DNA of 45,783 nt from Anabaenopsis elenkinii CCIBt3563 (GCF_015245355.1 NZ_CP063311.1:577296-623078), one strand, 5' to 3'. Counted from the first letter of the stretch, positions 34,702 through 44,544 are shown. Notes: generated from the sequence alone by a model not told the origin. Numbers and translations are program-made.

Positions 34702-35382
34702 ATGACTTACACACCTGATGATGTTTGGCGCTTATTAAGTGAGTTGATTGTAGCTCAAAAGGAAACAGAGCGACGCTTTCAAGAAACAGAGCGGTTATTA
34801 AAAGAACAATCTCAAGAAACAGAACACCGTTTTCAAGAAACTGAGCGCTTATTAAAAGAACGATCTCAAGAAACAGAACACCGTTTTCAAGAAACTGAGC
34901 GGTTTCTTAAACAGCAAGCTCAAGCAACTGATAAGCAGATTAAACAGGTAAGTCAACAACTGGATAAATTAGGTAATCACCTAGATGAGTTTGTAGAATG
35001 GCAAATACGCCCTGCTGTAGTAGCGTTGTTTCAACAGCGGGGTATTGATGTCTATGAACTTTACCCAGAGTTATCTACACAGCGCGGGGGTGAAGGTTTA
35101 GAAATTGATTTATTAGTGGTAAATGATACCGAAGCGGTGTTAATTGAGGTAAAAAGTAAACCCAATCAAGCCGATGTAGATAAGCATTTACAAGGGTTAG
35201 AAAAGTTTAAGCGCCTCATGCCACGGTATACAGATGTACAAGCTATGGGTGCAGTGGCGGGGATGGTGGTTACTAATGAGGTACGTGATTATGCTTATGG
35301 TCAAGGTTTATTTGTTTTGGGTCTGTGCGGTGATGATGTGGTGATTTTAAATGAGCCGGATTTTCAACCCCGGAAGTGGTAA
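34702..35382 (+). CDS. DUF3782-like PD-(D/E)xK protein with coiled-coil repeats
   Basis: I choose ATG 34702 (MTYTPDDVWRLLSELI) over the upstream ATG at 34675, because the conserved region starts there. Residues about 15-75 form a coiled coil of repeated RFQETERLLKE/SQETEH units, an 18-residue repeat that is 54 bp in DNA. The C-terminal half has the PD-(D/E)xK nuclease signature EGLEIDLLVV...AVLIEVKSK. Such DUF3782-type proteins are common in cyanobacteria, usually uncharacterised, and probably act on DNA. The gene is bracketed by direct copies of the same spacer repeat (about 34238 and 35430), which could let the gene be lost or duplicated by recombination. Confidence 0.75.
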   Translation: MTYTPDDVWRLLSELIVAQKETERRFQETERLLKEQSQETEHRFQETERLLKERSQETEHRFQETERFLKQQAQATDKQIKQVSQQLDKLGNHLDEFVEWQIRPAVVALFQQRGIDVYELYPELSTQRGGEGLEIDLLVVNDTEAVLIEVKSKPNQADVDKHLQGLEKFKRLMPRYTDVQAMGAVAGMVVTNEVRDYAYGQGLFVLGLCGDDVVILNEPDFQPRKW

Positions 35383-35429
35383 TAAGAGTTTTGAGACGGG
35401 GCGATCGCCCTGCGTAGATCGTCCGATGA

Positions 35430-35580
35430 GGTTTGACCCCACCCCCACCCCATCCCCTTGTAAAGGGAGGGGAGTATAGAGAATGGCGACACATTCTGTT
35501 AAGATAATTAAATACATGATCTTCTAGTCAGATTTATCTGACTTTAGCTATTAGACGGGGGTTTCTAACCCCCGGCTCCC
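35430..35580 (+). repeat. Spacer repeat, second copy (MITE-free)
   Basis: It repeats the GTTTGACCCCACCCCC to GTATAGAGAATGGCGA stretch of 34238-34516, without the 212-bp MITE. The GGGGGTTT hairpin unit (copy 3) follows at 35489-35580. It is the empty-site reference for the MITE. Confidence 0.75.
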
Positions 35581-35692
35581 CTGTTGTTCAACGCAAAGGT
35601 ACGCAGAGGTTTGTTTTTGATTTGTGTTTGAGGGTGTTGTGGTTGGGTTACAATCGGTTGTAGTAACTCTTAACCTGCTAATCTGTGTAAGT

Positions 35693-37615
35693 ATGACCAT
35701 GCACAATTCCGTTGAATTCCAAGACGCTTTTGATGTTATTGTGGTGGGTGCGGGTCACTCCGGTTGTGAAGCGGCTCTTGCAGCGGCTCGTCTGGGCTGT
35801 CGGACTTTGCTACTGACACTCAATTTAGATAAAATAGCTTGGCAACCTTGTAACCCGGCGGTGGGTGGCCCGGCTAAGTCGCAGTTGACCCATGAGGTGG
35901 ATGCTTTAGGGGGGGAAATTGGCAAGGTTGCGGACCGCACCTATTTACAAAAGCGCATCCTCAATTCTTCACGGGGTCCGGCGGTATGGGCTTTACGCGC
36001 TCAAAGTGATAAGCGGGAATATGCGGCGGTGATGAAGGGTGTTGTGGAAAACCAAGAAAATCTGACTATCCGGGAGGGGATGGTTACTGATTTGGTTTTG
36101 GGTACTAATGATGAGGTGGTTGGGGTTGAAACTTATTTTGGTGTGGGGTTTCAATGTCAAGCGGTGATCTTGACTACTGGGACGTTTTTGGGTGGTAAAA
36201 TCTGGGTAGGTAATAAGTCTATGGCCGCTGGACGAGCTGGCGAGTTTGCGGCTGAGGGTTTGACCCAAACTCTCAACCGCTTGGGTTTTGAGACCGGTAG
36301 GCTGAAAACGGGTACGCCCGCACGGGTAGATAGGCGATCGGTGGACTACACTAAGATGACTATCCAACCAGGAGATGAGGAGGTACGCTGGTTTAGTTTT
36401 GACCCGGATGTGTGGGTGGAACGGGAACAGGTTCCCTGTTACATTACCCGGACGAATGCAGATACTCATCGGTTAATTCGGGAAAATTTACATTTATCAC
36501 CAGTTTATGGTGGTTGGGTGGAAGCTAAGGGACCTCGCTACTGTCCCAGTATTGAAGATAAAATAGTCCGCTTTGCTGATAAGGAGAGCCACCAAATCTT
36601 TATTGAACCGGAAGGACGGGATATCCCAGAGTTATATATTCAAGGGTTTTCTACGGGGTTACCGGAAAATCTGCAGTTGCAAATGTTACGCACTCTGCCG
36701 GGGTTGGAAAGTTGTACGATGTTGCGTCCGGCTTATGCGGTGGAGTATGACTATTTACCCGCCACCCAGTGTTATCCTACACTGATGACTAAGAAAATTA
36801 ATGGTTTATTCTGCGCGGGACAAATTAACGGTACTACGGGTTATGAAGAGGCCGCAGCCCAAGGAATTGTAGCGGGTATTAATGCGGCGCGGTTGGTTCA
36901 GGGTAAACAGATGATTGTTTTCCCCCGTGAACATAGTTATCTTGGTACTTTGCTTGATGATTTGTGTACTAAAGATTTACGGGAACCTTACCGGATGCTC
37001 ACTAGTCGCTCTGAGTATCGGTTATTGTTGCGGTCTGATAATGCTGACCAACGTTTAACACCTTTAGGAAGGGAAATTGGCTTAGTTGACGATCGCCGTT
37101 GGGAGTTGTTCACCAGTAAACAAACGCAGATTAATCAAGAAAAAGACCGTTTATATAATACCAGAATTAAGGAACATGACCCCATCGGTCAGGCGATCGC
37201 CTCTGCATCCCAACAAGCTATTAAAGGTTCTATCACCCTAGCTGATTTACTCCGTCGTCCAGGATTCCATTACATTGACCTGGAACGTTACGGACTGGGA
37301 AACCCCACCCTCAACCAAGGGGAAAAAGAAGGCGCAGAGATTGACATCAAGTATTCTGGTTATCTGGCTAGACAACAACATCAAATTGAACAGATTACCC
37401 GTCAGGCTAACCGCCAGCTACCCGCAGACTTAGATTATAACACAATTGATACCCTTTCTAAAGAAGCGCGGGAAAAACTCACCCGTGTTAAACCCCTAAC
37501 TATCGGTCAAGCAGCACGGACTGGGGGGGTAAATCCCGCAGATATTAACGCTTTGTTAATATACTTGGAGTTACGTAAAACTAAAACTCAGTCAGAGTTG
37601 ACCGCTTCGGCTTAA
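35693..37615 (+). CDS. mnmG: tRNA uridine-5-carboxymethylaminomethyl modification enzyme MnmG
   Basis: Starting at ATG 35693 the protein is about 640 residues, the usual size. The frame runs open from 35624, but the longer start adds sequence not typical of the family. MnmG (GidA) with MnmE installs the cmnm5 group on the wobble U34 of certain tRNAs, using FAD and folate. The FAD-binding motif is [20 protein letters not shown], followed by [21 protein letters not shown], the second conserved block [19 protein letters not shown] and the C-terminal [22 protein letters not shown]. mnmE is not nearby. Confidence 0.97.
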   Translation: MTMHNSVEFQDAFDVIVVGAGHSGCEAALAAARLGCRTLLLTLNLDKIAWQPCNPAVGGPAKSQLTHEVDALGGEIGKVADRTYLQKRILNSSRGPAVWALRAQSDKREYAAVMKGVVENQENLTIREGMVTDLVLGTNDEVVGVETYFGVGFQCQAVILTTGTFLGGKIWVGNKSMAAGRAGEFAAEGLTQTLNRLGFETGRLKTGTPARVDRRSVDYTKMTIQPGDEEVRWFSFDPDVWVEREQVPCYITRTNADTHRLIRENLHLSPVYGGWVEAKGPRYCPSIEDKIVRFADKESHQIFIEPEGRDIPELYIQGFSTGLPENLQLQMLRTLPGLESCTMLRPAYAVEYDYLPATQCYPTLMTKKINGLFCAGQINGTTGYEEAAAQGIVAGINAARLVQGKQMIVFPREHSYLGTLLDDLCTKDLREPYRMLTSRSEYRLLLRSDNADQRLTPLGREIGLVDDRRWELFTSKQTQINQEKDRLYNTRIKEHDPIGQAIASASQQAIKGSITLADLLRRPGFHYIDLERYGLGNPTLNQGEKEGAEIDIKYSGYLARQQHQIEQITRQANRQLPADLDYNTIDTLSKEAREKLTRVKPLTIGQAARTGGVNPADINALLIYLELRKTKTQSELTASA

Positions 37616-37779
37616 TTACGGCAGATTCTAGGACAATTAGTAAGTGACATTAGTCTGATTATATTACTAGCTAGGCTGGCGGAACCATCACCCCATGATC
37701 AGCAACCTTTCAGGGGCTGTGATGGTTTCCACAGTTGAGTATCAGCAATTAGTCGGACTGGCGATCAACATCCGTGGGT

Positions 37780-38559
37780 TCACAGTTGACAAGTACCAAC
37801 GTGAGAAAAGAAATTTACCCCCCAAACCAGTTCTTTCTCGCCAAACCAACACTCGTAAACTGGAAGATGGCCTTCTACTGCTGTGAGGTCAAAAATAATA
37901 TCAATGTAGTATAACCAACTTCCCCCTTTCCTCCATCCTATTTTTTCCCCGAAGGCTCTCCAAACATCATAATCCCATTGTTTCTTTCCTCCCAAACTTT
38001 GATAAATGCTTTGATAAATGCGTTTCTGCACAGAAAAACCAAAGCGTCCATGACTGTATTTCACCCATAATTGGTCTATCATACCCAAGTCTTCACAGGG
38101 AAAATTATCAATACTCTCATGGTTTAACCAACCTTCTTTTTCCCGGTTCGCCACCCCTAACATTAACCGTCTGGTTTCATCATCTGCGTCTCTCCACCTT
38201 TTTTGTAGAAGTAAGTCACGCAGATTCTTATAGTCCACCCCGATAGCTGACTTTAATGGTCCATCTTCAAATATACTCACGGCTTGTTTTACCTTGGCTT
38301 CTGTGCGAGACTGCAATAAGGAATAAGCAGCATTTTGTACTTGTGGGGACTGGTCATTTAAAGCCTGAATTAATATATCTAAACCTGGTTGACTATAATT
38401 TAAAGCTTGTGCAAGTGCAGCAATTCTCACCTGGGGGTTAGGGTCACTATACCGGAATATCACCCCTTCAAGACCACCTAAAACTACTGCAAACTCAGGA
38501 CTGGGACTGTGACCACCAAGGACAGCATCATATTCTCCGGGTTTTTGCTGATTGTTCAT
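37780..38559 (-). CDS. HEAT-repeat GUN4-domain protein
   Basis: The 259-residue protein has HEAT-like helices in the first 100 residues (NPQVRIAALAQALNYSQPGL, QALNDQSPQVQNAAYSLLQ). A GUN4 domain follows from about residue 108 to 245: YKNLRDLLLQKRWRDADDET, DQLWVKYSHGRFGFSVQKR and FGEKIGWRKGGSW. GUN4 binds Mg-chelatase substrate or product porphyrins and stimulates chlorophyll synthesis. This HEAT-GUN4 architecture is a cyanobacterial variant whose role is not defined. A second GUN4 protein lies at 14014-15765. It stands alone on its strand downstream of mnmG. Confidence 0.85.
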   Translation of the reverse strand: MNNQQKPGEYDAVLGGHSPSPEFAVVLGGLEGVIFRYSDPNPQVRIAALAQALNYSQPGLDILIQALNDQSPQVQNAAYSLLQSRTEAKVKQAVSIFEDGPLKSAIGVDYKNLRDLLLQKRWRDADDETRRLMLGVANREKEGWLNHESIDNFPCEDLGMIDQLWVKYSHGRFGFSVQKRIYQSIYQSLGGKKQWDYDVWRAFGEKIGWRKGGSWLYYIDIIFDLTAVEGHLPVYECWFGEKELVWGVNFFSHVGTCQL

Positions 38560-38777
38560 AGTGAATATTGGGACTTACATCTGGCAATATTATCAACTTT
38601 TTTGGGGTGAAAAGAACAAGGTAATTTTTATCTATGGTTGGGGAATTTTTTGATCTTTTCAGTCCCCTATGATTGTAGAGGGTGAAATTTTATTTACACC
38701 CCACCCCTCTCATCTCAGCAGGGGAGGGAGTTTTAATTGTATGCCATAATATGCTAATACATAGATAAAACAATGCT

Positions 38778-40289
38778 ATGCTAGATACACTAGATTTAAC
38801 AGTTTCTTTAAATAAAGCCACCTACAAGTCAGAAATTGACAGGCTGATGTATCAAATGCGAGAACTGCAAAATGCCTGTAGGGATAAAAAGTTACCTGTA
38901 ATTGTGGTCTTGGAGGGGTGGGCTGCTTCTGGTAAGGGTAGACTGGTAAAGCAAATGGTTTCCTATATGGACCCACGGGGATTTCATGTATATCCTATCT
39001 GGCCACCCACTCCAGAAGAACGTAAATATCCCTTCCTCTGGCGATTTTGGGAAAAAATACCCGCTCAAGGTAAAATCAGCTTTTTCTATCACAGTTGGTA
39101 TACTCATGTTCTCGAAGAACGTCTGTTAGAGCGGGTCGGAATTAATCAAGTTCCCACAGTACCCACCCTGATGGGACAAATTAACGCCTTTGAGCGCCAA
39201 ATGGTGGATGATGGGACGGCGATCGCTAAATTCTGGTTACATCTGAGCCGTAAAGAATTGAAAAGTCGTTTAAAAGAATACGCCCAAGATGAATTAACTG
39301 CTTGGCGTGTCCGCAAAGAAGACTGGAAGCAGGAAAAACACTATGACCTTTACACCAGCTATGCAGAAGAGATGCTAGTACAAACTAGTACGGGTTTTGC
39401 TCCTTGGACTCTGGTAGAAGCAGACTCTGAGCGGTGGGCGCAAGTGAAAGTACTTACCCAGCTAGCTGCAACTTTAACATCTGCATTGGATCGGCTAAAA
39501 ATTCAGCTTCCCACCCCCACTTTACCACCACAAATCCAGTTAGAACCGACGGAGTTAGACTTACTCACACAAGTCGATTTAAGCTTAAGTCTTTCAGAAC
39601 CAGAATACGAAGAACAATTACTCCAAGAGCAGGTAAAACTACGCAAGTTGCAATTAAGCATTTATAAACATCAAATTCCTGTACTGGTAATATTTGAAGG
39701 TTGGGATGCAGCAGGTAAAGGGGGCGCAATTAAACGCCTCACAGATATTCTCGATCCGCGCAGTTACTTTGTTCATCCCTTCGCAGCGCCTACAGATGAG
39801 GAAAAAGTTCATCATTACCTCTGGCGATTTTGGCGACGATTACCCACATCTGGAATAATTGGCATTTTTGACCGTTCTTGGTATGGTCGGGTATTAGTGG
39901 AGCGGGTAGAAGGTTTTGCTTCGGAAATCGAGTGGCGCAGAGCCTACCGGGAAATTAATGAGTTTGAGGCTCAGTTAACCACTGCTGGCTATGTTTTAGT
40001 TAAGTTTTGGCTACACATTAGCCCAGAAGAACAACTTCAGCGGTTTACATCTCGCAAAAATGACTCTTTTAAGCAGTACAAGCTTACTGATGAAGACTGG
40101 CGGAATCGGCAAAAGTGGAATGATTACTATGTAGCAGTCAATCAAGCCATTCACCGCACCAGCACCCCCAAGGCTCCTTGGACAATTGTCGCTGCTAATG
40201 ACAAATATTACGCCCGCGTCAAGGTGATTGAAACTGTAGTCCAAGCTATTGAGACAGAATTAAAGCGCCGTCACCACAGCAATAGCTAA
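38778..40289 (+). CDS. pap: Polyphosphate:AMP phosphotransferase (PPK2 class II)
   Basis: The 503-residue protein holds two PPK2 domains, the arrangement of PAP, which phosphorylates AMP with polyphosphate. Domain 1 (about 30-225) has Walker-A-like EGWAASGKGRLVKQM and a modified second block FYHSWY; domain 2 (about 290-495) has EGWDAAGKGGAIKRL and FDRSWYGRVLVERVEGF with the expected Asp. The loss of that Asp in domain 1 suggests that only domain 2 is catalytic, as is usual for class II. There is no partner in operon. The upstream gene is on the other strand. Confidence 0.9.
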   Translation: MLDTLDLTVSLNKATYKSEIDRLMYQMRELQNACRDKKLPVIVVLEGWAASGKGRLVKQMVSYMDPRGFHVYPIWPPTPEERKYPFLWRFWEKIPAQGKISFFYHSWYTHVLEERLLERVGINQVPTVPTLMGQINAFERQMVDDGTAIAKFWLHLSRKELKSRLKEYAQDELTAWRVRKEDWKQEKHYDLYTSYAEEMLVQTSTGFAPWTLVEADSERWAQVKVLTQLAATLTSALDRLKIQLPTPTLPPQIQLEPTELDLLTQVDLSLSLSEPEYEEQLLQEQVKLRKLQLSIYKHQIPVLVIFEGWDAAGKGGAIKRLTDILDPRSYFVHPFAAPTDEEKVHHYLWRFWRRLPTSGIIGIFDRSWYGRVLVERVEGFASEIEWRRAYREINEFEAQLTTAGYVLVKFWLHISPEEQLQRFTSRKNDSFKQYKLTDEDWRNRQKWNDYYVAVNQAIHRTSTPKAPWTIVAANDKYYARVKVIETVVQAIETELKRRHHSNS

Positions 40290-40505
40290 CATCTAGCACC
40301 CTGATGATTTCGCCTATACCGGTATAAAAGCCATTACTATTTTTTACCTCAGATTTTATTATGTTTGGTTAATCTTCCATGATATGATCCGGAAATCCAC
40401 TGAAACAATTTAGGTAAATTGATGAGTGAAGTTGTGATACCTCAATTTTCTCCCCATACCCAATTATCACAAATGATTTCCGGTTATTGGGTATCTCAAG
40501 CTATC

Positions 40506-40866
40506 AAAATATAGTGGGAGCGTGAGAACCCCTGCGCTTTAGCGAGGGGATGAAAAGCGACTCAACAGGATTTACCCTGTCGTATCCTGACTACAAAAAA
40601 CTTATTGACAAGGCATTTCTGATTAGTTAGGATAAAAAAGCATCCACAAATATGGTGAAAAACCCAAAAGATGTTTTCCTTAAGTAGCCACACAGCTAGA
40701 TTTATTTTTAGCCGAGGTGGGTAGGGCATTTTGACTGTGCCACAACGATATTATTTATTCAAATTTTTAAATAAATAAAATCGTAAACTTTGCGTAGCGT
40801 GTCTTCAGACCGCGTAGCAACATCAGTTTAGAATCCCCTGTGATTCTATCCAGGGGAGAAGTCAAC
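40506..40866 (+). mobile_element. 361-bp non-autonomous IS200/IS605-like element
   Basis: The left part has a hairpin, CCCCTGCGCT with AGCGAGGGG, followed by GATGAAAAGCGACTC. The right part (40683-40865) matches the orphan right end after rpsD. The last hairpin CCCCTG/CAGGGG closes with GAGAAGTCAA. No target duplication is seen, and exact removal restores the methyltransferase, both as expected for IS200/IS605 transposition. One end base (C) is ambiguous. No open frame of note lies within it; the tnpB tail region has a frame-breaking deletion relative to the copy at 17888. Confidence 0.8.
40683..40865 (+). ncRNA. omegaRNA-like right end, copy 2
   Basis: It aligns over its length with 17923-18105. 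The stem at 40745-40759 (ACGAT-A-TTATTTATT) pairs with AATAAATAA-A-ATCGT (40770-40784), a different sequence from copy 1 but still paired. The terminal hairpin changes T-A to C-G at one pair. Coding capacity is lost here while structure is kept. Whether it is transcribed, or used as a guide RNA by a TnpB elsewhere, is inference. Confidence 0.6.
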
Positions 40867-41851
40867 TACACGGCGGCCAAATTGGGGATTGCGGATCTCC
40901 TGAAACCAGGTTCTCAATCCTGTCAACAACTCGCGGAAAATACTGATAGTAATCCTGGCTCATTGTACCGCATGATGAGGGCTTTAGCCAGTATCGGTAT
41001 TTTCCAGGAAACAGAGCCTGAACAATTTATCCTCACGCCCTTAGCAGAATATTTGTGTAGTGATCATCCCCAATCACTCCAAGCTACAGCTGTGATGTTG
41101 GGGGACGCACCTCATTATCAAGCTTGGGGAAATTTCCTGTATAGTGTCAAAACAGGAAAACCAGCATTTGATCATTCTTTTGGTATGGGAGTATTTGATT
41201 ACTTTAAATCCCATCCCCAAGATGCAGAGATATTTGAGCAGTGCATGAACTCTTTCTCTTTTGTGGAAGAAAAAGCCATATTAGATGTATATGATTTTTC
41301 CCAATTTAAAACCCTAGTTGATATAGGGGGAGGATATGGGGAAATGTTGGGAACATTTTTACAAAAGTACCCCCATCTGCAAGGTATTCTGTTTGATGAA
41401 GAATATGTCATTTCCCATGCTGAACCTACTTTGGCAAAACATGGTGTTGTTGAACGTTGTCAAATGGTCAGTGGCGATTTTTTTACATCGGTGCCACCGG
41501 GAGGAGATGCCTATCTTTTAAAACACATTCTACATGACTGGGATGATGAAAGAGCATTAACAATTCTTAAAAACTGTAGAGATGCTATGGATGAGCATAG
41601 TAAAATCTTGGTATTAGAGATGATTGTTCAACCTGGTAATATTCCAGGAGCAGCCAAAATGTTAGATTTAAATATGTTGGTGATGTGTCCCGGAGGAAAA
41701 GAAAGAACCGAAAGTGAATTTCACCAATTATTTGCTCAAGCGGGTTTGAAATTAACTGAGATTATCCGCACTGCTGAGGATATTTGTGTGATTGAAGGGT
41801 GTAAATAAAGATTTAGTATTTAGATGGTAGCAGATTCTCATATTTACTTTG

Positions 41852-41905
41852 ACTGTCGGGGGTTCATAGGAATGGATACAAGAAATACCCCCGACAGTAT
41901 TTTAT
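41852..41905 (+). terminator. Intrinsic terminator after the methyltransferase
   Basis: A perfect 12-bp stem (ACTGTCGGGGGT with ACCCCCGACAGT) encloses 23 nt and is followed by ATTTTAT. It lies 44 bp beyond the methyltransferase stop. Confidence 0.8.
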
Positions 41906-42086
41906 CTTGGTAACCGTGTATAAAATAGAATTATGCCTAATTAAGTCCAAAAGGCATCTCATACCCTTGACAATCTGGAAATAATAGAGTAATAAGGTGG
42001 CAGAACATAAAAAAAATATATTGGCTCACCCCTGGCACAATATCAGTCAATAGCTCTGAGAACAATTCACGCAGTTAAAATAAATT

Positions 42087-42314
42087 ATGCCACACAATAC
42101 TGAAGAAAAAGCAGCAACCCCAGCAACTGGCTACAAAGCACGTCTCAATTCTTGGGCGATCGCGCGTTTACTCCCTGATACACAACGGGAAATTGTGGCT
42201 CGCTTTCGCAGTCGTTCGGATGCAGAGGGTTATATGCAGCACTTGAGCCAAACAACACCTAATACCGCGTTTATGGTGGTTTTTGATTGTCAACGCCAAG
42301 CAGCTGTAATTTAA
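42087..42314 (+). CDS. Small conserved cyanobacterial protein
   Basis: The 75-residue protein reads LNSWAIARLLPDTQREIVARF, then RSRSDAEGYMQHLSQ and FMVVFDCQR. I do not recognise a family with certainty. It looks like a short alpha/beta fold, possibly regulatory, with no signal peptide. Its stop lies in a 13-bp tandem repeat (42303-42340) that repeats the final codons and the stop. It is about 270 bp downstream of the O-methyltransferase and separated from it by a terminator. Confidence 0.6.
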   Translation: MPHNTEEKAATPATGYKARLNSWAIARLLPDTQREIVARFRSRSDAEGYMQHLSQTTPNTAFMVVFDCQRQAAVI

Positions 42315-42340
42315 TGCTGTAATTTAATGCTGTAATTTAA
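42303..42340 (+). repeat. 13-bp tandem repeat spanning a stop codon
   Basis: Three units of GCTGTAATTTAAT, the last ending in AA, cover the end of the small gene at 42087. Each unit encodes Ala-Val-Ile-stop in the gene's frame, or would if in phase, so the reading frame ends at the first. Confidence 0.85.
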
Positions 42341-42378
42341 GATCGCTGTGGGAATTGCAATCAAACAATTCCCAGCAG

Positions 42379-42579
42379 TTAACGCGATTCGGTCCCTTGA
42401 TTGGGACTACCAGCAACACTATCCTCTCCTGGTGCTTCAGGTTCAGCTGTGGGTTTAGCCTCACTTTTAGCCGCAGTTCCGGTTTTGCGAATATCTGCTT
42501 GAATGGGGGTTTGATAGCCACCAGAAGCACTGGGGGTGGTTTCTGGATGATCAGATTTTTGTTTTTGTTCTTCGGACAT
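42379..42579 (-). CDS. Small low-complexity acidic protein
   Basis: I use ATG 42579 (MSEEQKQKSDHPETTPSASGG), giving 66 residues; an upstream ATG at 42603 would add MLNLQDVI. The sequence is hydrophilic and disordered in appearance, rich in Pro, Glu, Ala and Gly (TAEPEAPGEDSVAGS). I recognise no domain. It is convergent with the gene at 42087, whose stop is 64 bp away. Confidence 0.5.
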   Translation of the reverse strand: MSEEQKQKSDHPETTPSASGGYQTPIQADIRKTGTAAKSEAKPTAEPEAPGEDSVAGSPNQGTESR

Positions 42580-42709
42580 AATTACATCCTGTAGATTTAA
42601 CATAAGCAGATTCTAAGCAATTCACAACTAGTAATTGCTCTATCTAAAATGTGATGATGATTGATTTATTCCTCTATCGGAGGGTTTACCTTCATATCAG
42701 TTAACCGTT

Positions 42710-43348
42710 GTGAATGACTACATCTACCTACACGGTTTTGCTTCCAGTCCCAAATCTGCTAAAGCCCAGGATATCAGCGATCGCTTTGCAGAAATTGACA
42801 TCAAGCTGAAAATCCCCGATTTGAATGCTGGGAATTTTTCCCAATTAACTATCACACGCCAGATTACTCAAGTTGCAGCCCAATTCCCTGATGATTCTAC
42901 CCCGGTAACTTTAATTGGTTCTAGTTTAGGCGGTTTGACCAGTGCTCATCTAGCACAGCAATATTCACAAGTACAACGCCTGGTTTTGCTAGCACCAGCT
43001 TTTGGGTTTTTATCCCATTGGTTACCTCAACTGGGGAATCAAGAAATACAACGCTGGGAACAAGAACAATATCTGATGATTCACCACTATGGGGAAGGGC
43101 GATCGCTCCCCCTGAGTTATAATTTTGTCATAGATGCAGCCCAGTACCAAGAAACAATATTACAGCGCCCTGTACCGACCCTGATATTCCATGGTCAACA
43201 AGATGAGGTGATTCCCATCACAGCCAGTCGGGAATTTGCGCGATCGCGTCCTTGGGTAGAATTAATAGAACTAGACAGCGACCACACCCTAGGCAATGTC
43301 ATGGCAGAAATTTGGCCAGCAATTTACCGATTCTGCCAGTTCCCTTGA
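42710..43348 (+). CDS. YqiA/YcfP-family esterase-like hydrolase
   Basis: The 212-residue protein starts at GTG 42710 (MNDYIYLHGFASSPKSAKAQ). It has the alpha/beta hydrolase oxyanion turn at YLHGFASSP, the nucleophile serine in LIGSSLGGLTSAHLA, and an Asp/His pair late in the chain (HGQQDEVIP, DSDHTLGN). These features match the YqiA/YcfP esterase group, whose natural substrate is unclear. hisC starts 32 bp after the stop on the same strand, so they may be co-transcribed. No metal-binding motif or signal peptide is visible. Confidence 0.85.
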   Translation: MNDYIYLHGFASSPKSAKAQDISDRFAEIDIKLKIPDLNAGNFSQLTITRQITQVAAQFPDDSTPVTLIGSSLGGLTSAHLAQQYSQVQRLVLLAPAFGFLSHWLPQLGNQEIQRWEQEQYLMIHHYGEGRSLPLSYNFVIDAAQYQETILQRPVPTLIFHGQQDEVIPITASREFARSRPWVELIELDSDHTLGNVMAEIWPAIYRFCQFP

Positions 43349-43380
43349 GGTGTAAAATATGAAGTCCTGACTAATTATTA

Positions 43381-44544
43381 ATGACTACTAAAATTATGCT
43401 GAGTTTTATCCGGTCAGATTTAGCCCAATTCACCGCTTATCAACCTCACCCCAGCAGTGATACCGCCGCCGGAGTGGCCCCCCAGTTGGATCGGCTGGAT
43501 ACCAACGAAAGCCCCTATGATTTACCCCCACAGTTAAAACAAAAGCTGGCTTGGACCTATGAGCAAGTAATTGAAACAAATCGTTATCCTGACGGTGGAC
43601 ATGAGAGCCTCAAACAGGCGATCGCTCAATACGTTAATGAGTCTGCTTCCCTGTCCCCATCTATATTTACTGCTGCTAATATTTCTCTAGGTAATGGTTC
43701 AGACGAACTAATTCGCTCATTATTAATTGCCACCTGTCTGGGGGGAGAAGGCTCAATTTTAGTCGCTCATCCCACTTTCTCCATGTATGGAATTTTAGCC
43801 AAAACTTTGGGCATTCCGGTAGTGACAGTAGAGAGAAACCCCGATAATTTTGAAATTGACTTAAAAGCTGCCCAATCTGCCCTAGAAGAAACTCAAACTC
43901 CCCCCATTCGCGTGGTTTTTGTGGTACATCCCAATTCCCCCACCGGTAACTGTTTGACTGCGGCGGAGTTGGCATGGTTAAAAAGTTTAAATGAGCAGAT
44001 TCTGGTAGTCATTGATGAAGCTTACTTTGAATTTAGCCAAAGTACCCTGGTTGGTGAATTAACCCAACATCCTAACTGGGTAATTCTACGTACTTTCTCC
44101 AAAGCCTTTCGGTTAGCAGCCCTGCGTGTGGGTTATTGTGTGGGTGATCCACAGGCGATCGCTATCTTAGAAAAAGTCCGCTTACCCTATAATCTTCCTA
44201 GCTTCTCAATTGCTGGCGCATTAGCTGCTATGGAAAATAAACAACTTTTGCTAGAGTCAATTTCCCCAACTTTGGATGAACGAGACAAACTCATAAAACT
44301 GTTATCCCAACATCCCAGATTACAAATAACCAAAAGTGCTGCTAACTTTATCTTCCTCCGTCTTCCAGGAAATAACCCCGAAAATCAAAACCAGCAATTA
44401 ACAACTCTCCACCAAAAACTCAAAACTTCCGGTACTCTTGTGCGCCAAATTAGCGGAGGACTGCGCATTACTATCGGCTCACCGGAGGAAAACACCCGTA
44501 CCTTAGAGAGAATACAAGCCAGTTTAGCAACTCTGGGATATTAA
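43381..44544 (+). CDS. hisC: Histidinol-phosphate aminotransferase
   Basis: The 387-residue fold-type I PLP enzyme converts imidazole-acetol phosphate to histidinol phosphate in histidine synthesis. Recognisable parts are [64 protein letters not shown] and the PLP lysine in [16 protein letters not shown]. The start could be ATG 43381 or the second Met at 43396; both fit. The upstream esterase gene is 32 bp away. No other his genes are in the window, as is common in cyanobacteria where the his genes are dispersed. Confidence 0.93.
   Translation: MTTKIMLSFIRSDLAQFTAYQPHPSSDTAAGVAPQLDRLDTNESPYDLPPQLKQKLAWTYEQVIETNRYPDGGHESLKQAIAQYVNESASLSPSIFTAANISLGNGSDELIRSLLIATCLGGEGSILVAHPTFSMYGILAKTLGIPVVTVERNPDNFEIDLKAAQSALEETQTPPIRVVFVVHPNSPTGNCLTAAELAWLKSLNEQILVVIDEAYFEFSQSTLVGELTQHPNWVILRTFSKAFRLAALRVGYCVGDPQAIAILEKVRLPYNLPSFSIAGALAAMENKQLLLESISPTLDERDKLIKLLSQHPRLQITKSAANFIFLRLPGNNPENQNQQLTTLHQKLKTSGTLVRQISGGLRITIGSPEENTRTLERIQASLATLGY

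Larger units (their letters stand above)
40422..41808 (+). pseudogene. O-methyltransferase split by a 361-bp element
   Basis: ATG 40422 opens MSEVVIPQFSPHTQL and leads to MISGYWVSQAI, which then meets a stop in the insert. The same protein continues after 40866 with YTAAKLGIADLLKPG. Removing 40506-40866 joins GYWVSQAI to YTAAKLGIADLL in frame, the usual sequence of this family. The rest carries the winged-helix SLYRMMRALASIGIF, the SAM motif LVDIGGGYG, catalytic-type LKHILHDWDDE and the final EDICVIEGCK, as in caffeate/acetylserotonin O-methyltransferase-like enzymes. The frame from GTG 40840 starts inside the insert, so it is an artefact. The product is probably not made in full. Confidence 0.85.

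Noticed and set aside
36573..36785. Other-strand and other-frame ORFs inside mnmG, kdpB, dnaE and the WD40-GUN4 gene
   Set aside because: They overlap long, clearly coding genes and show no independent family features.
40840..41808. Methyltransferase with GTG start at 40840 as a complete gene
   Set aside because: The GTG lies in the right-end hairpin of the inserted element, and the true N-terminus is found upstream at 40422.
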